Below are positions 11,968-22,088 of a stretch of 64,000 nt of DNA, in pieces. Numbering within the stretch: the first letter of the stretch is position 1; every line of letters starts with the position of its first letter. Position numbers and translations under genes: made by a program. The DNA comes from Megalobrama amblycephala (lineage: Eukaryota > Chordata > Actinopteri > Cypriniformes > Xenocyprididae), in assembly GCF_018812025.1 (NCBI RefSeq), contig NC_063061.1, positions 33,434,640 to 33,498,639 on the forward strand, read 5' to 3'. Under the pieces are notes generated by a model. The model did no database searches. It had not been told where the DNA came from and saw only the letters and a program-made list of their open reading frames with translations.

Positions 11968-12194
11968 TTTGACACTAGAGTGGGTCTTTTCACTGAGTTG
12001 GGGCTTAATTGAGACAGTGAATTTATCTGTTTCACCTGATGATCTCCGTGGCCTCAGGTTTACAGTTCTTTACGTCTTTCTTGCCTTTACTGCAGGAACT
12101 CTTTCCACTCCACTGTTGATCTGGGTTGTTTTAGGGGATGTACTGCATCAAAAGTTGTCTGCCAGGTAAGTGACGACCACCCTCTGAAGAGTAG

Positions 12195-12212
12195 ATCCCA
12201 GCGGTGCCTCCA
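12195..12212 (-). other. Primer-binding site matching tRNA-Thr(AGU)
   Basis: The plus strand reads ATCCCAGCGGTGCCTCCA, the last 15 bases of a vertebrate tRNA-Thr(AGU) plus CCA. On the element's sense (minus) strand this is an 18-nt TGG-starting complement lying 2 nt after the 5' LTR, exactly where minus-strand cDNA synthesis is primed. The tRNA identity is from remembered tRNA sequences. Confidence 0.85.
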
Positions 12213-12214
12213 AA

Positions 12215-13194
12215 TGTTGTATCTCTGAAAAGAGGGAGATGAACAAACATAAATCTCGTGGTTGTTTCCCCACTGTGAACTTTATGTAGAATTTGTTCAT
12301 AACAATTGACAATAAACTTTGCAAAACAGCATCAATGGTCTTCTCTTTTCATTTCACAGATTTTTACAATGAGTACCATAAGCTATTAATTATAAAATTT
12401 TTAGTTAATTATAAAATCTTCAGTTATTTATAAATAATACATTAATTAATACATATTATATAGCTGTTTATGAGAATATCTGATACAATTCAAAATAACA
12501 TGTTAATACTCTTTAAACAATTATCTTGTCTGAAAATACATCAATATCTTGGATTCTCTGTAATTCACTTACATTTCAAATACATTTCTCAATATATTCA
12601 TGTTTTTTAAAGCAATTCAACCAATTGGCACTAAACCAACAACATTAAACATTAAATACAAAATACGCAAATATTAAACACTCTACATGTGATCTCGCAC
12701 CATTATGTAGGCCTCGCGCCATCTCATGGCTGAGCTCGTACATCTCTAAACTAATAAACTTTTAAAACATGTTTAACAAAATGCAATCGGTATCATTGTA
12801 ACATCTACACACTCTTAAACATTATATCATTAACACCTTATAACAGTTTATCATTAGAATACCTGAAAAGAGGGAGATGAACAAACATAAATCTCGTGGT
12901 TGTTTCCCCACTGTGAACTTTATGTAGAATGAAGAAACCCGCGAGATCTCCCCCTAGTGTTCCAGCAGGCCAGAGCAATCGATCACACACCTTAAATGTG
13001 CCAAACTAATAGATCACCGATGAACTCAAAATGATAAACAAATTACATATGTACATTCTATAAAGTTTTAAACATTCACAAGATCATATGTAAAATATTT
13101 TTACTGTTTCAGATTTATGAATTTAATTGCATATTTCAATCTATTACATTTAATTGCACATTATGAATTTAAATGCATATTTCAATCTATCACA
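12215..13194 (-). repeat. 5' LTR of the gypsy element
   Basis: About 980 bp, bounded TGTGATAG...TACAACA on the minus strand and matching the copy at 4287-5257 almost throughout. It contains the same internal 67-bp duplication (12226-12292 and 12864-12930). As the upstream LTR on the sense strand it should carry the promoter. I cannot identify an unambiguous TATA box in the AT-rich U3. Confidence 0.92.
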
Positions 13195-13215
13195 GTAACT
13201 TCAATTATGCCATGT

Positions 13216-13804
13216 TTGAATGAATGAATGAATGAGGCATTTATATAGCGCTTTCATATGTACTACTGTACACCCAAAGCGCTTTACAATCATATCAGGG
13301 TCTCTCTCATCCACCACCAGTGTGCAGCATCCACTTGGATGATGCGACGGCAGCCACAGTACAACGGCGCCAGTGCGCTCACCACACACCAGCTGTAGGT
13401 GGAGAGGAGAGAGAGTGAAAGAGCCAATTCAATGGATGGGGATTATTAGGAGGCCGTGATTGTTAAGGGCCTATGGAGGGAATTTTGCCAGGACACCGGG
13501 GTTACACCCCTACTCTTTACGAGAAGTGCCATGGGATTTTTAATGACCACAGAGTCAGGACCTCGGTTTAACGTCTCATCCGAAGGACGGTGCTTGTTAC
13601 AGTACAGTGTCCCCGTCACTATACTGGGGCGTTAGGACCCACACAGACCACAGGGTGAGCACCCCCTGCTGGCCTTACCAACACCTCTTCCAGCAGCTAC
13701 CTGGTTTTCCCAGGAGGTCTCCCATCCAGGTACTAACCAGGCTCAGCCCTGCTTAGCTTCAGTGGGCAACCGGTCTTGGGCTACAGGGTGATATGGCTGC
13801 TGGC
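13216..13804 (-). repeat. 5S rRNA-derived SINE (SINE3-like)
   Basis: Read on the minus strand, the 5' end (13804 to about 13690) follows vertebrate 5S rRNA: GCCATATCACCCTG, GAAGCTAAGCAGGGC, CCTGGTTAGTACCTGG and ATGGGAGACC are recognisable, covering the internal RNA polymerase III promoter. The remaining body is unrelated to 5S, and the 3' end is an (ATTC)n tail at about 13216-13235. This is the architecture of the 5S-derived SINE3 family known from zebrafish: a 5S head, a LINE-related body and a short-repeat tail. It sits 20 bp from the gypsy LTR edge. It is not a functional 5S gene. Confidence 0.82.
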
Positions 13805-14625
13805 TCTTTGGTGTCTATGCGTTCGTATCGAGCAGATTTAAATGCTTGTGTATGCGGTATGTCCATACCTGCACAAGACATAAGTATTACAAGAAGCTTT
13901 AATAGTTCTTCTACAAAGCTCAGCCAGTTCAAAGCTACAATTTGTAAAAATTTTGGCCACTAGAGGTCGCTAGAAGCCTATTCAAAACAAAGGCGTAGCT
14001 TGATGACGCCAAGTTTTAGAGCAGAATCTTGGGACATGTGGTCTCCATTTCAGAGAACAGTTCAATCTACTTATAGTGGACTATTCTTTCCTTTATGTCT
14101 CTATCTATTATTTCTTGTAACACATGTTCACTAAAGGCTACAGCATAACAACACAAGTACAATCTACAATGATTTTTCACATTCACATATTGATATCACA
14201 ATTTTTATTGTGAGTTTATGATGTAAAATGATGATAACTACACTGTAGCTGCTACAGTAACTAACAAAATCTATCCAATACTGGATTTCGTAAGTGTCTG
14301 AAAAAGACAATTTCACATGCCACCATTACATATTGTGTCATGCTATATTGCAATACAATACAGCAAATATAGTTTGACAGTAAATTGTCAAATTAATAGA
14401 TTACTGTTTAGTCAGATGATATGAAAACGATTACCACTGTTCAACAAATATATACACTTGTGTACATTCAAACACAATAATTGGGCATACATAGCAAACG
14501 CGAGTTCAACGATTTGCGTGAGTAGATTACATACAAAGTCAATGCAAAGACGCGATCAGACTATGGATCAGACGCATCCTCGCGCGGGTCTAGAGACGCG
14601 ATGCCCCGCGTTTGTGTTGTTGATC
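13805..14625. other. Intergenic, no gene seen
   Basis: AT-rich DNA. The segment about 14520-14620 is GC-rich with repeated CGCG words (GACGCGATC, CCTCGCGCGGG, GAGACGCGATG) directly downstream of the small frame at 14626-15012, and may be part of the same repeat. Confidence 0.4.
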
Positions 14626-15012
14626 TTATAATGGCATATGTTTTCTGTAAAGATATGAATCAAAACAACTCACAAAACACAAAGCGAGATCGGCATCTCT
14701 TTCTAGGTGAAGTTTGTCGCGAAGCTCTCTCCATCTAGAAAATGTAACACTGATATTGATCCTCGCTCTTTCTCTCCTCTTGTCCCAAACTGTTCTTGGG
14801 TCGTTTGGTTGGCCCGTACGCTTACGTTTACGGGAGCTGTCCTTGTCGACAGAACCAGCGGCAGATGGTAAACAGTAATTATGTTCCATAAAATAAGTAA
14901 CACAATCCACCATAAAACGTGCAAGAAGTAAATAAGGAACTGCTTGAAGCAAGCTAGTGGTTTGCTGGACGCTAGACTCTACTTCCGCTTTTGTCCACAA
15001 CACTGTTGTCAT
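14626..15012 (-). CDS. Small unrecognised protein with WDKRRERARI motif, likely repeat-encoded
   Basis: A 128-codon frame. The N-terminal part is hydrophobic (LLQAVPYLLLARFMVDCVTY). The middle has a basic patch (SRKRKRTGQP) and then TVWDKRRERARINISVTF followed by WRELRDKLHLERDADLA. This Trp/Arg-rich pattern resembles a short conserved block seen in multicopy fish proteins associated with DNA transposons, but I cannot name the family. The frame begins only 45 bp from the hAT element at 15057, whose insertion may have separated it from upstream sequence. Function is unknown; it may be a remnant of a DNA transposon gene. Confidence 0.4.
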   Translation of the reverse strand: MTTVLWTKAEVESSVQQTTSLLQAVPYLLLARFMVDCVTYFMEHNYCLPSAAGSVDKDSSRKRKRTGQPNDPRTVWDKRRERARINISVTFSRWRELRDKLHLERDADLALCFVSCFDSYLYRKHMPL

Positions 15013-15056
15013 GTGGTTTCTACGTCAGTATAGGCGGTAACCAAGGGTAACTGACG

Positions 15057-15883
15057 CAGAGGTGGGTAGTAACGAAGTACATTTACTTTGTTACATGTAC
15101 TTGAGTAGTTTTTTGGAAAATTTTTACTTTTTAGAGTAGATTAAAATGTGGGTACTTTGACTTTAACTTGAGTACATTTGTAATGAAAAATCTGTACTTT
15201 TACTTCGCTACAATGGGCAACGTTCCTCTCGTTACTTTATTTTAATTCAATACTGTAAATGTTAAGAAATGCGTAGTTTATTCCATGCGCGCTGTCTCTT
15301 TTTTCATAAACGATGCCCCATTCACAAATGAATCACTCTTTTGAGTCGATTCTGTTCAAAGACTTGATCAAACAAGTTGGTAAAACTGTCTAAATTGGTT
15401 CGCGAATCAGTTTGAATGATTTGTTCAGTTCCTGCACGCACTGAATCGTCTGAAGCGGTTTCTCACTCGGAGCGGATGAAGTGGCAGTGGACCTACAGTC
15501 AATTAAAAGCAAATCTGCAAATGCATCCAATTGTTTGCCAGCGATGAAGACCTTTATTAGTTTGAGCTGCGTATGCTGTCTGTGAACAATTCCACAGGTA
15601 GGCCTATCGATTTCATTTGATTTTACTTCATGATACAGCCAATTATTTGATCATTGTTTGTGTCAAGTTCAGGTATGAGCGCGAGCACATGTAAAGAGTT
15701 TTCTCTCTTCTTTAAAATGTAACGTTAGCTGTATACGTTATTAATATAGTAACGATACATTCGGGTTACAGATGCTAGAAATAATGTTTGTCTCTTCTAT
15801 GTTTGTTTGTTGCAAAGATATTTAATTATGATAATAAATTAAATATCTATTTAAATAATAAACATTAAATAATAACATGCTAT

Positions 15884-15933
<50 letters not shown>

Positions 15934-16104
15934 ATAAAAGTAACTAGTAACGAGCTACTTGAGTAAGATTTTTATTGGATACTTTTTTACTCTTACTCAA
16001 GTAACTATTAGGATTATTACTTTCACTTTTACTTTGAGTAAATATTTCTATAAGTACTTGTACTTTTACTTGAGTACAGTTTTTGGATACTCTACCCACC
16101 TCTG
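15057..16104. mobile_element. hAT-type non-autonomous transposon with 8-bp target duplication
   Basis: It starts CAGAGGTGGGTAGTAACG and ends TACTCTACCCACCTCTG, good inverted repeats of the CAGAGGTG hAT class. Perfect 8-bp duplications AACTGACG flank it (15049-15056 and 16105-16112). The subterminal AGTAACGAAGTAC block links it to the element at 836-2566. The interior has no transposase frame and ends in (TG)n(TA)n at 15884-15932. Confidence 0.9.
15884..15932. repeat. (TG)n(TA)n microsatellite
   Basis: Compound dinucleotide run inside the hAT element at 15057-16104. Confidence 0.9.
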
Positions 16105-17226
16105 AACTGACGTCATTGACAGGCGACTGCACTGCCCCGTGTCACTGTGTAAAATGGGAATTTTCTCATGATTTACAAGTAGTTGAAAACATTAGAGATA
16201 TTGTTAGTAATCAGCTGGACAAAATATATAACACTAGCCTAGTGGTTTTTGGATATTTTACTGCGAAAATTTTACAAATTGTAATTGTAATCTTGCTCGG
16301 TCATAAAAGCCCCGACAAGGGCGAGTGTTGTCACCCGGAAATACAACATCTTCATTGGCTCCCATCATTCCTAAGAGGTTGGACTTTGACCAGAGGTTAA
16401 AAGCCAGCGAACAGTGCCACTCCCTCTCTTTCTCCTTGCTTCTGGACGACCGAACGGATCTCTTTGCAGCCGGCCTAGGCCAGGCCTGCAAGGCCTGTAG
16501 GCCTCGGCCTACATGCTAACCATGTGCTCCTCATCCAACATGGAAACGACTGGCAATAACTTCGGACTGAATCCTCAAGATCTCTCCTCAGATGGCAGAG
16601 CCGATGTTCCTCAGCCTAAGGGCATCTTGCAAGTATCAGACATTTTAACACTAAACAGCAATTTAGTATTAATTTGTAAGACTTACCTTTACTATTGCTG
16701 AAGAAACTGATGATTCCTTTCCAGATTGTCTTTGACATTTCATGTAGCTCTAGTAACAGCATGTCTTCCGGTTCAACTCTATCATTACTCATTCTGACCT
16801 CATATGTGTGTGACCCTTTGTGTATGTTATGTTATGTGTTTGTTAGTTTAGTTATGTGTTTGTGAGTTAGTTAATAAAGACTGTGCACAAGACATGTTTG
16901 GTTCTGACTCCGTCTGCTAATAAACTGCCTCTTAAATGATTTAGACCCCGACTAGGTGCTCTGAGTAGTACGGTACAATAAAAATGTTATTTTTCCATAA
17001 CTTGGAAATTAAAATTTCTTGAAATTAATAAACAATCAACACTGAGCGTTCACTGGACGAACAGGTTAACTGATTGTAATATTAATCTTAATGTAGCTAC
17101 ATCCAGTTAATCTGATTAACGGATTTACATATGCATAATTAATCATAATTATAATGAGTTATGAATAATTATTAATATTTCCCCTTTGAGTTAATTCGCT
17201 ACACCGTCGTTCTACCTGCGGTGGGC
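16105..17226. other. Intergenic, no convincing gene
   Basis: Short frames overlap in several phases without family signatures. A run at 16800-16900 (GTGTTTGTTAGTTTAGTTATG and related) precedes AATAAAG and AATAAAC words at 16870-16925, which may be the 3' end of an old retroelement. Not resolved. Confidence 0.35.
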
Positions 17227-17517
17227 TCAGGTCGAAAATCCTCGCCATCCACAGGACGCCAGCACCCGCTCCACGTATGACATAAAGCTCCCTCGAGGAC
17301 CCTCCCCCGACAGCTGTTCTTGTATGGTGTTGTTAAGCCCAGCATACAGGAATGAGCACAGACAGTAGTCTGGGAAGGTGGTCTGATGAGTGAGATCCAA
17401 ATATTCTGCTAAATGTCTCTCGAGGGAGCTATCTCCCTGCTTAAGGCACATGAGTGCAGCACCCAGGTATGATTTTAACAGATGCATAGTGCAAGCAGGG
17501 GTGAAAAATGGAAACAA
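17227..17517 (-). pseudogene. Retroelement gag-like fragment
   Basis: A 96-codon frame with SSLERHLAEYLDLTHQTTFPD and LNNTIQEQLSGEGPRGSFMSYVE. The pattern (helix, YLDL, F/YPDYCLCSFLYAGLN, then GPRGSF) resembles the gag-like region found in many fish retroelement copies, in which a short capsid-like segment follows the phrase 'L..HL.E.LDL'. There is no complete gene and no adjacent RT. It is likely a fragment of a dead element. Confidence 0.4.
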
Positions 17518-17799
17518 AAAACACGTCGCTTACTGTTTTGGTCGGGTGAGGAGGAGATAAGAGTCAAATAAGTATTTTACTAAAAATCCAACAGGAGAAT
17601 AGAGGAACAGACAGGAACATACATACATACTTTAACTGTCCAGTCTGAAGGTTTGTATAATCATACAGTTAAATCTCTTTTGTCAAGCCCTCTGTATCTT
17701 AATGTTCACCTTTTGATTATTATTGTTGCTTCTAGTAATTGTCTGATTTTTTGGGTGCATTTTAAGCCATCCATGTAGTCATTTTTAAACAATAGTTTA

Positions 17800-17930
17800 G
17801 TTAAACAAAACTGCCCAGCACATTGGTCAACCATTTAACCCAACCGCTGGGTTAAAACAGCCCAATCACTGGGATTGGCCATTTTCAGCCCAACTTGGGT
17901 TGTTTTTAACCCAGCATCTTTTAGAGTGTG
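17800..17930. repeat. Short palindromic DNA-repeat remnant
   Basis: TTTAACCCAACCGCTGGGTTAAAA and, further on, GGGTTGTTTTTAACCCAGC form overlapping inverted repeats built of AACCCA/TGGGTT, typical of small non-autonomous DNA elements in fish. No target duplication was identified. Confidence 0.45.
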
Positions 17931-17931
17931 A

Positions 17932-18335
17932 TTTATTGTGGACTGCATTTCCCATCATCCTCCCTGGCACCTAACTATACACACCTGGAACTCATCTAGC
18001 CCTCATCACTAGCACTATATAGAGCACACACACTATCTCAGGCATTGTCTGAGCTTGTCTGATGCTACAGATCACTTACCTCCTTTATTGTCCTGACTAC
18101 CCTTATAGCTGTTATCTTATCCGAGTTGATCTCCAGTCATTTGAGTCATCTTCCAGTCATGCCTTGTCTCAACGTTGTTCCATGTGTGTGTGTTCACACT
18201 ATTCTATTAGACAAAGGCTCAAATTCAACAATACTAGTCTCATCTGCTAAACATTTCAATTATCTCTTACCTGTTTATGCATTGTGATCCTACCATCTGC
18301 AAATAAACCTGTTTCAGTTTTACCGCAGTTCTGGT
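17932..18335 (+). repeat. Possible solo LTR-like repeat with TATA box and poly(A) signal
   Basis: GGACTGCATTTCCCATCATCC opens a segment that has a CACTATATAGAGC TATA-like box near 18015 and an AAATAAACCTG poly(A) signal near 18300, in the order expected of an LTR. I cannot define its ends or a target duplication, so this is tentative. Confidence 0.35.
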
Positions 18336-18939
18336 CATTGCATGAAAGCACTAGACAGAGCACAAAAAAGTCTCTTTCGAGAGCATCTTAAAATAAACTA
18401 TGCTTTCACTTCCTTTAATCCATCTCTATTCTAGCTTATGCTACTCTGAGCAATGTCTGAAACTTGTATTGTGAGCACTTCTCTATTTGCCTCCGCATTG
18501 ATTCGCTGCTTGTATTTCTCACCTGTGAAGTCGCTTTGGATAAAAGTGTCTGTAAAATGAATAAATGTAAATATAAAATAAAATAGAATAAAATGAATAA
18601 AGTTAATAATGATAACCCTGTTTATTCAAATTGTGATATATATTAATAACCTGCTGTCAAGCAGGTAATGCATGGCACAAATCCAAAATCTGTATATGAT
18701 TAATCATTACAGCAACTATTTTAAAAATGCAACATAATTATCCTCTTTAGATGAAATGACTGTGAATCTAGATCAGTACGTCAGTGTTTCCTGTTTACCC
18801 TCTCAGATTTAACCGCAGTGGGTTTGAACATTCACAATGTGGTCTAAACAGTTTTCTGTTGTCTGCTCAGTTCTTTTACTTTGCTCAACATTGATTGCAA
18901 ATGTTTTACTTGTGGACCTTTTAACCAATATATTACATT
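18336..18939. other. Intergenic with a LINE/SINE 3' tail
   Basis: Around 18525-18580 the text CGCTTTGGATAAAAGTGTCTG followed by AATGAATAAATGTAAAT matches the well-known 3' tail of fish L2-clade LINEs and their SINEs. The rest shows no gene. Confidence 0.5.
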
Positions 18940-19089
18940 TACAAACCTGATTCCAAAAAAGTTGGGACACTGTACAAATTGTGAATAAAAACAGAATGCA
19001 ATGATGTGTAAGTTTCAAATTTCATTATTTTATTCAGAATACAGCATAGATGACATATCAAAATTTGATATGTCATCATCTGAATAAAA
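18940..19089. repeat. Tc1-element end fragment forming a palindrome
   Basis: 18940-19057 matches the first 110 bp of the Tc1 element starting at 19711 (ATTCCAAAAAAGTTGGGACA, CTGTACAAATTGTGAATAAAA). It then turns back on itself: TTTTATTCAGA...GATGACATATCAAA is followed by TTTGATATGTCATC...TCTGAATAAAA, giving a hairpin-like junction at 19057. This is an orphan terminus 770 bp from the main copy. Confidence 0.7.
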
Positions 19090-19710
19090 GTGCGGTTCCC
19101 GCTTCTGTTCATCTACACGAGCATCGTCTGATATGTCACATCACCTCCGGACTCTGTAATCAGTTAATAGATTTTCTTTGCTTTGACCAAAGCTGAGTCA
19201 TTCCCACTGTGCAGAACATTTTCATATAAAGCCTGATATGTGAAATGATAGTCTGGAAAATGTAATCATTTTTCCTTTATACAAAAAGGTTTTGCATATG
19301 TGTTTTTTGTTGAGTATCATATTTGATATATCAGGCTTTTATGGCTCATACAGTTTGATATACTGAGAATATGGAGGGGGAAAAAAGCTTAATTTTATTC
19401 AGAGGCTCAATCTGAGGAAAAATATGCAATTTGATGCAGATGCTAAAATTAATGTGAAATTCTGAAGCTGGTAATGCAAATCAATGACATCTTTATAATA
19501 GTATAGCAGATACTTGTGCATATAAATATAAGTCATTACTCTATATCTGCCAATAATATGTCTAAGTAAGATGATATTTCAGTGCTTAGTTTTATGATCA
19601 AAGATCTGCAATTCAATACAATGATGATCAAATAAACAAAAGCATGATGATCATATTTGATACTCATAATTTTCCTAAAAAATATATATAGTAATGTATG
19701 GATAATCAAG
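19090..19710. other. Intergenic, TGATATGTCA/TGATATATCA repeats
   Basis: There is no gene. Words related to GATATGTCA and GATATATCAGGC recur (19120, 19235, 19325-19340), partly in inverted orientation, probably debris of the palindromic Tc1 end. Confidence 0.35.
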
Positions 19711-21150
19711 TACAAACACGATTCCAAAAAAGTTAGGACACTGTACAAATTGTGAATAAAAACAGAATGCAATGATGTGGAAGTTTCAAATTTCAATATT
19801 TTATTCAGAATACAACATAGATGACATATCAAATGTTTAAACTGAGAAACTGTATCATTTTAAGGGAAAAATAAGTTGATTTTAAATTTCATGGCAACAA
19901 CACATCTCAAAAAAGTTGAGACAAGGCCATGTTTACCACTGTGTGGCATCCCCTCTTCTTTTTATAACTGTCTGCAAACGTCTGGGGACTGAGGAGAGGA
20001 ATAGTAATGTTGTCCCATTCTTGTCTAATATAGGCTTCTAGTTGCTCAACTGTCTTAGGTCTTTTTTGTCACATCTTCCTCTTTATAATGCGCCAAATGT
20101 TTTCTATGGGTGAAAGATCTGGACTGCAGGCTGGCCATTTCAGTAACCGGATCCTTCTTCTACGCAGCCATGATGTTGTAATTGATGCAGTATGTGGTCT
20201 GGCATTGTCATGTTGAAAAATGCAAGGTGTTCCCTGAAAGAGACAACGTCTGGATGGGAGCATATGTTGTTCTAGAACTTGGATATACCTTTCAGCATTG
20301 ATGGTGCCTTTCCAGATGTGTAAGCTGCCCATGCCACACGCACTCATGCAACCCCATACCATCAGAGATGCAGGCTTCTGAACTGAGCGCTGATAACAAC
20401 TTGGGTTGTCCTTGTCCTCTTTAGTCCAGATGACATGACATCCCAGTTTTCCAAAAAGAACTTCAAACTTCAAGAACTTTTGATTCGTCTGACCACAGAA
20501 CAATTTTTCACTTTACCACAGTCCATTTTAAACGAGCCTTGGCCCAGAGAAAACGCCTGCGCTTCTGGATCATGTTTAGATATGGCTTCTTTTTTGACCT
20601 ATAGAGTTTTAGCCGGCAACGACGAATGGCACAGTGTATTGTGTTCACCGACAATGTTTTCTGGAAGTATTCATGAGCCCATGTTATGATTTCCATTACA
20701 GTAGCATTCCTGTATGTGATGCAGTGCCGTCTAAGGGCCCGAAGATCATGGGCATCCAGTATAGTTTTCTGGCCTTGACCCTTACGCACAGAGATTGTTC
20801 CAGATTCTCTGAATCTTTGGATGATATTATGCACTGTAGATGATGATAACTTCAAACTCTTTGCCATTTTTCTCTGAGAAACTCCTTTCTGATATTGCTC
20901 CACTGTTTTTCGCCGCAGCATTGGGGGGAATTGGTGATCCTCTGCCCATCTTGACTTCTGAGAGACACTGCCACTCTGAGAGGCTCTTTTTATACCCAAT
21001 CATGTTGCCAATTGACCTAATAAGTTGCAAATTGGTCCCCCAGCTGTTCCTTATATGTACATTTAACTTTTCTGGCCTCTTAATGATACCTGTCCCAACT
21101 TATTTGGAATGTGTAGCTCTCATGAAATCCAAAATGAGTCAATATTTGGC
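19711..21150 (-). mobile_element. Tc1/mariner-type transposon, decayed, one end missing
   Basis: The left end begins at a TA with ACACGATTCCAAAAAAGTTA and is followed by a noncoding arm of about 350 bp. The transposase gene runs on the minus strand at 20069-20999. On the right side the sequence continues past CCCAACTTATTTGGAATGTG (21096-21115), which mirrors the left end, but the distal part of the right terminus is absent, so the copy is truncated and immobile. Confidence 0.85.
20069..20999 (-). pseudogene. Tc1-like transposase, frameshifted
   Basis: Two adjacent frames in different phases (20508-20999 and 20069-20503) make one transposase. The first has the paired helix-turn-helix DNA-binding region (YQKGVSQRKMAKSLKLSSST, then the RKTVEQ segment before it) and basic linker. 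The second has the catalytic end, including [10 protein letters not shown] and [12 protein letters not shown], the second Asp and final Glu of a DD34E triad. The first catalytic Asp falls at the frame break near 20505. The second frame also stops early at KRKM. The enzyme is therefore inactive. Normal members cut and paste the element at TA sites. Confidence 0.88.
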
Positions 21151-21295
21151 ATGAAATTCAAGCAATAATTTAGCGCCTGTCCTACACTATATGTACAGTA
21201 CGTTGAGCGGTTCATAGAGTTTACTTTGGACTTAAGTAGAATATAAAGAATATGGTCAGTGCTTAACTCAGTAAAGTTGGCAATATATTTTCACG

Positions 21296-21516
21296 TAATA
21301 AAGACTTAGTTTCTCATAATAATGAGAAAGCTTCTCGTAATAATGACTTAACATCTCATAACAAGAAACGTCCAATAATGACTTATTTTCTCATAATAAT
21401 GTGAAACTTTCTCGTAATAATGACTTAATATCTCATAATAATGAGAAAGTTTCTTGTAAGAATGACTTTGTTTCTCATGATAATGAGAAACGTTCTCATA
21501 ATAATGAGAAAATTCT
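21296..21516. repeat. Array of TCTCATAATAATGAGAAA quasi-palindromes
   Basis: At least ten units of about 20-24 bp alternate between TTCTC(A/G)TAATAATGA and its variants (CTCATAATAATGAGAAAG, CTCGTAATAATGACTTA). Many units are themselves inverted repeats (TCTCAT...ATGAGA). No protein is encoded; peptide frames across it are repetitive SHYYEK/SHNNEK artefacts. It could be the subterminal repeat block of a DNA transposon. Confidence 0.75.
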
Positions 21517-22026
21517 ACGCATGCGCAAAGCAGCGGAGCAGAAGGGCGTGACACGCTATAGCAAAATCCGCTGGTCAAATCTCAGCAATGACACATTCTG
21601 CAAAAGTGTAATCTATAATATCATTAAAGGGGTGGTTCAGTGTTTTTTTTCTAGGCTTGATTGTGTTTTGGGGGCACAGTTTAACATGTCTTAATGCTTT
21701 GTTTTTTTGAAAACACTGAATTTTTAATATATTTTACATTTATTCTACACCTCTGTTTCCACTGTCATATGAACGGCTCGTTTGATTTCCTGCTTCAATG
21801 AAGCCGCTCCCTCCGACATAAGCAATGTGCTCAGATTGGTCAGCAGGTTGGTAACTGGCCCAGTGTATCGTGATTCGCTGAAGCGTTTGAAAATGCCACG
21901 CCCCTTACCATTCGTTGTTACATGCTTAGGTGGAAAGTAAATAATAGCGTCTATTAGGGGCGTAGGAGCGATTTTGAACCTGGGGTCGACAATAAATGCC
22001 AGGGGGGTTCGGAGGAAATTCCCCAG

Positions 22027-22088
<62 letters not shown>

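Larger units (their letters stand above)
4287..13194 (-). mobile_element. Ty3/gypsy LTR retrotransposon, near full length (8.9 kb)
   Basis: A complete layout is visible on the minus strand: 5' LTR (12215-13194), primer-binding site (12195-12212), gag, protease-RT-RNase H, integrase, polypurine tract (5258-5268) and 3' LTR (4287-5257). The order RT-RNase H-integrase places it in Ty3/gypsy rather than Ty1/copia. Four-base target duplications GTAA flank it (4283-4286 and 13195-13198). No envelope-like frame follows integrase. The coding sequence is almost intact: a single 1-nt shift at the T8 run 7525-7532 separates the RT frame from the integrase frame. The LTRs are about 970-980 bp and very similar, so the insertion looks fairly recent. 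Confidence 0.93.

Noticed and set aside
13690..13804. 5S rRNA gene
   Set aside because: Only parts of 5S are present, diverged and fused to a SINE body with an (ATTC)n tail.
16083..16701. Three short plus-strand frames
   Set aside because: They overlap each other in different phases, the first starts inside a transposon, and none has a recognisable domain.
21296..21516. CRISPR array
   Set aside because: Units are contiguous quasi-palindromes without unique spacers, in a vertebrate genome.
21348..21694. Frames rich in SHYYEK and SHNNEK
   Set aside because: Artefacts of the TCTCATAATAATGAGAAA repeat array read in frame.
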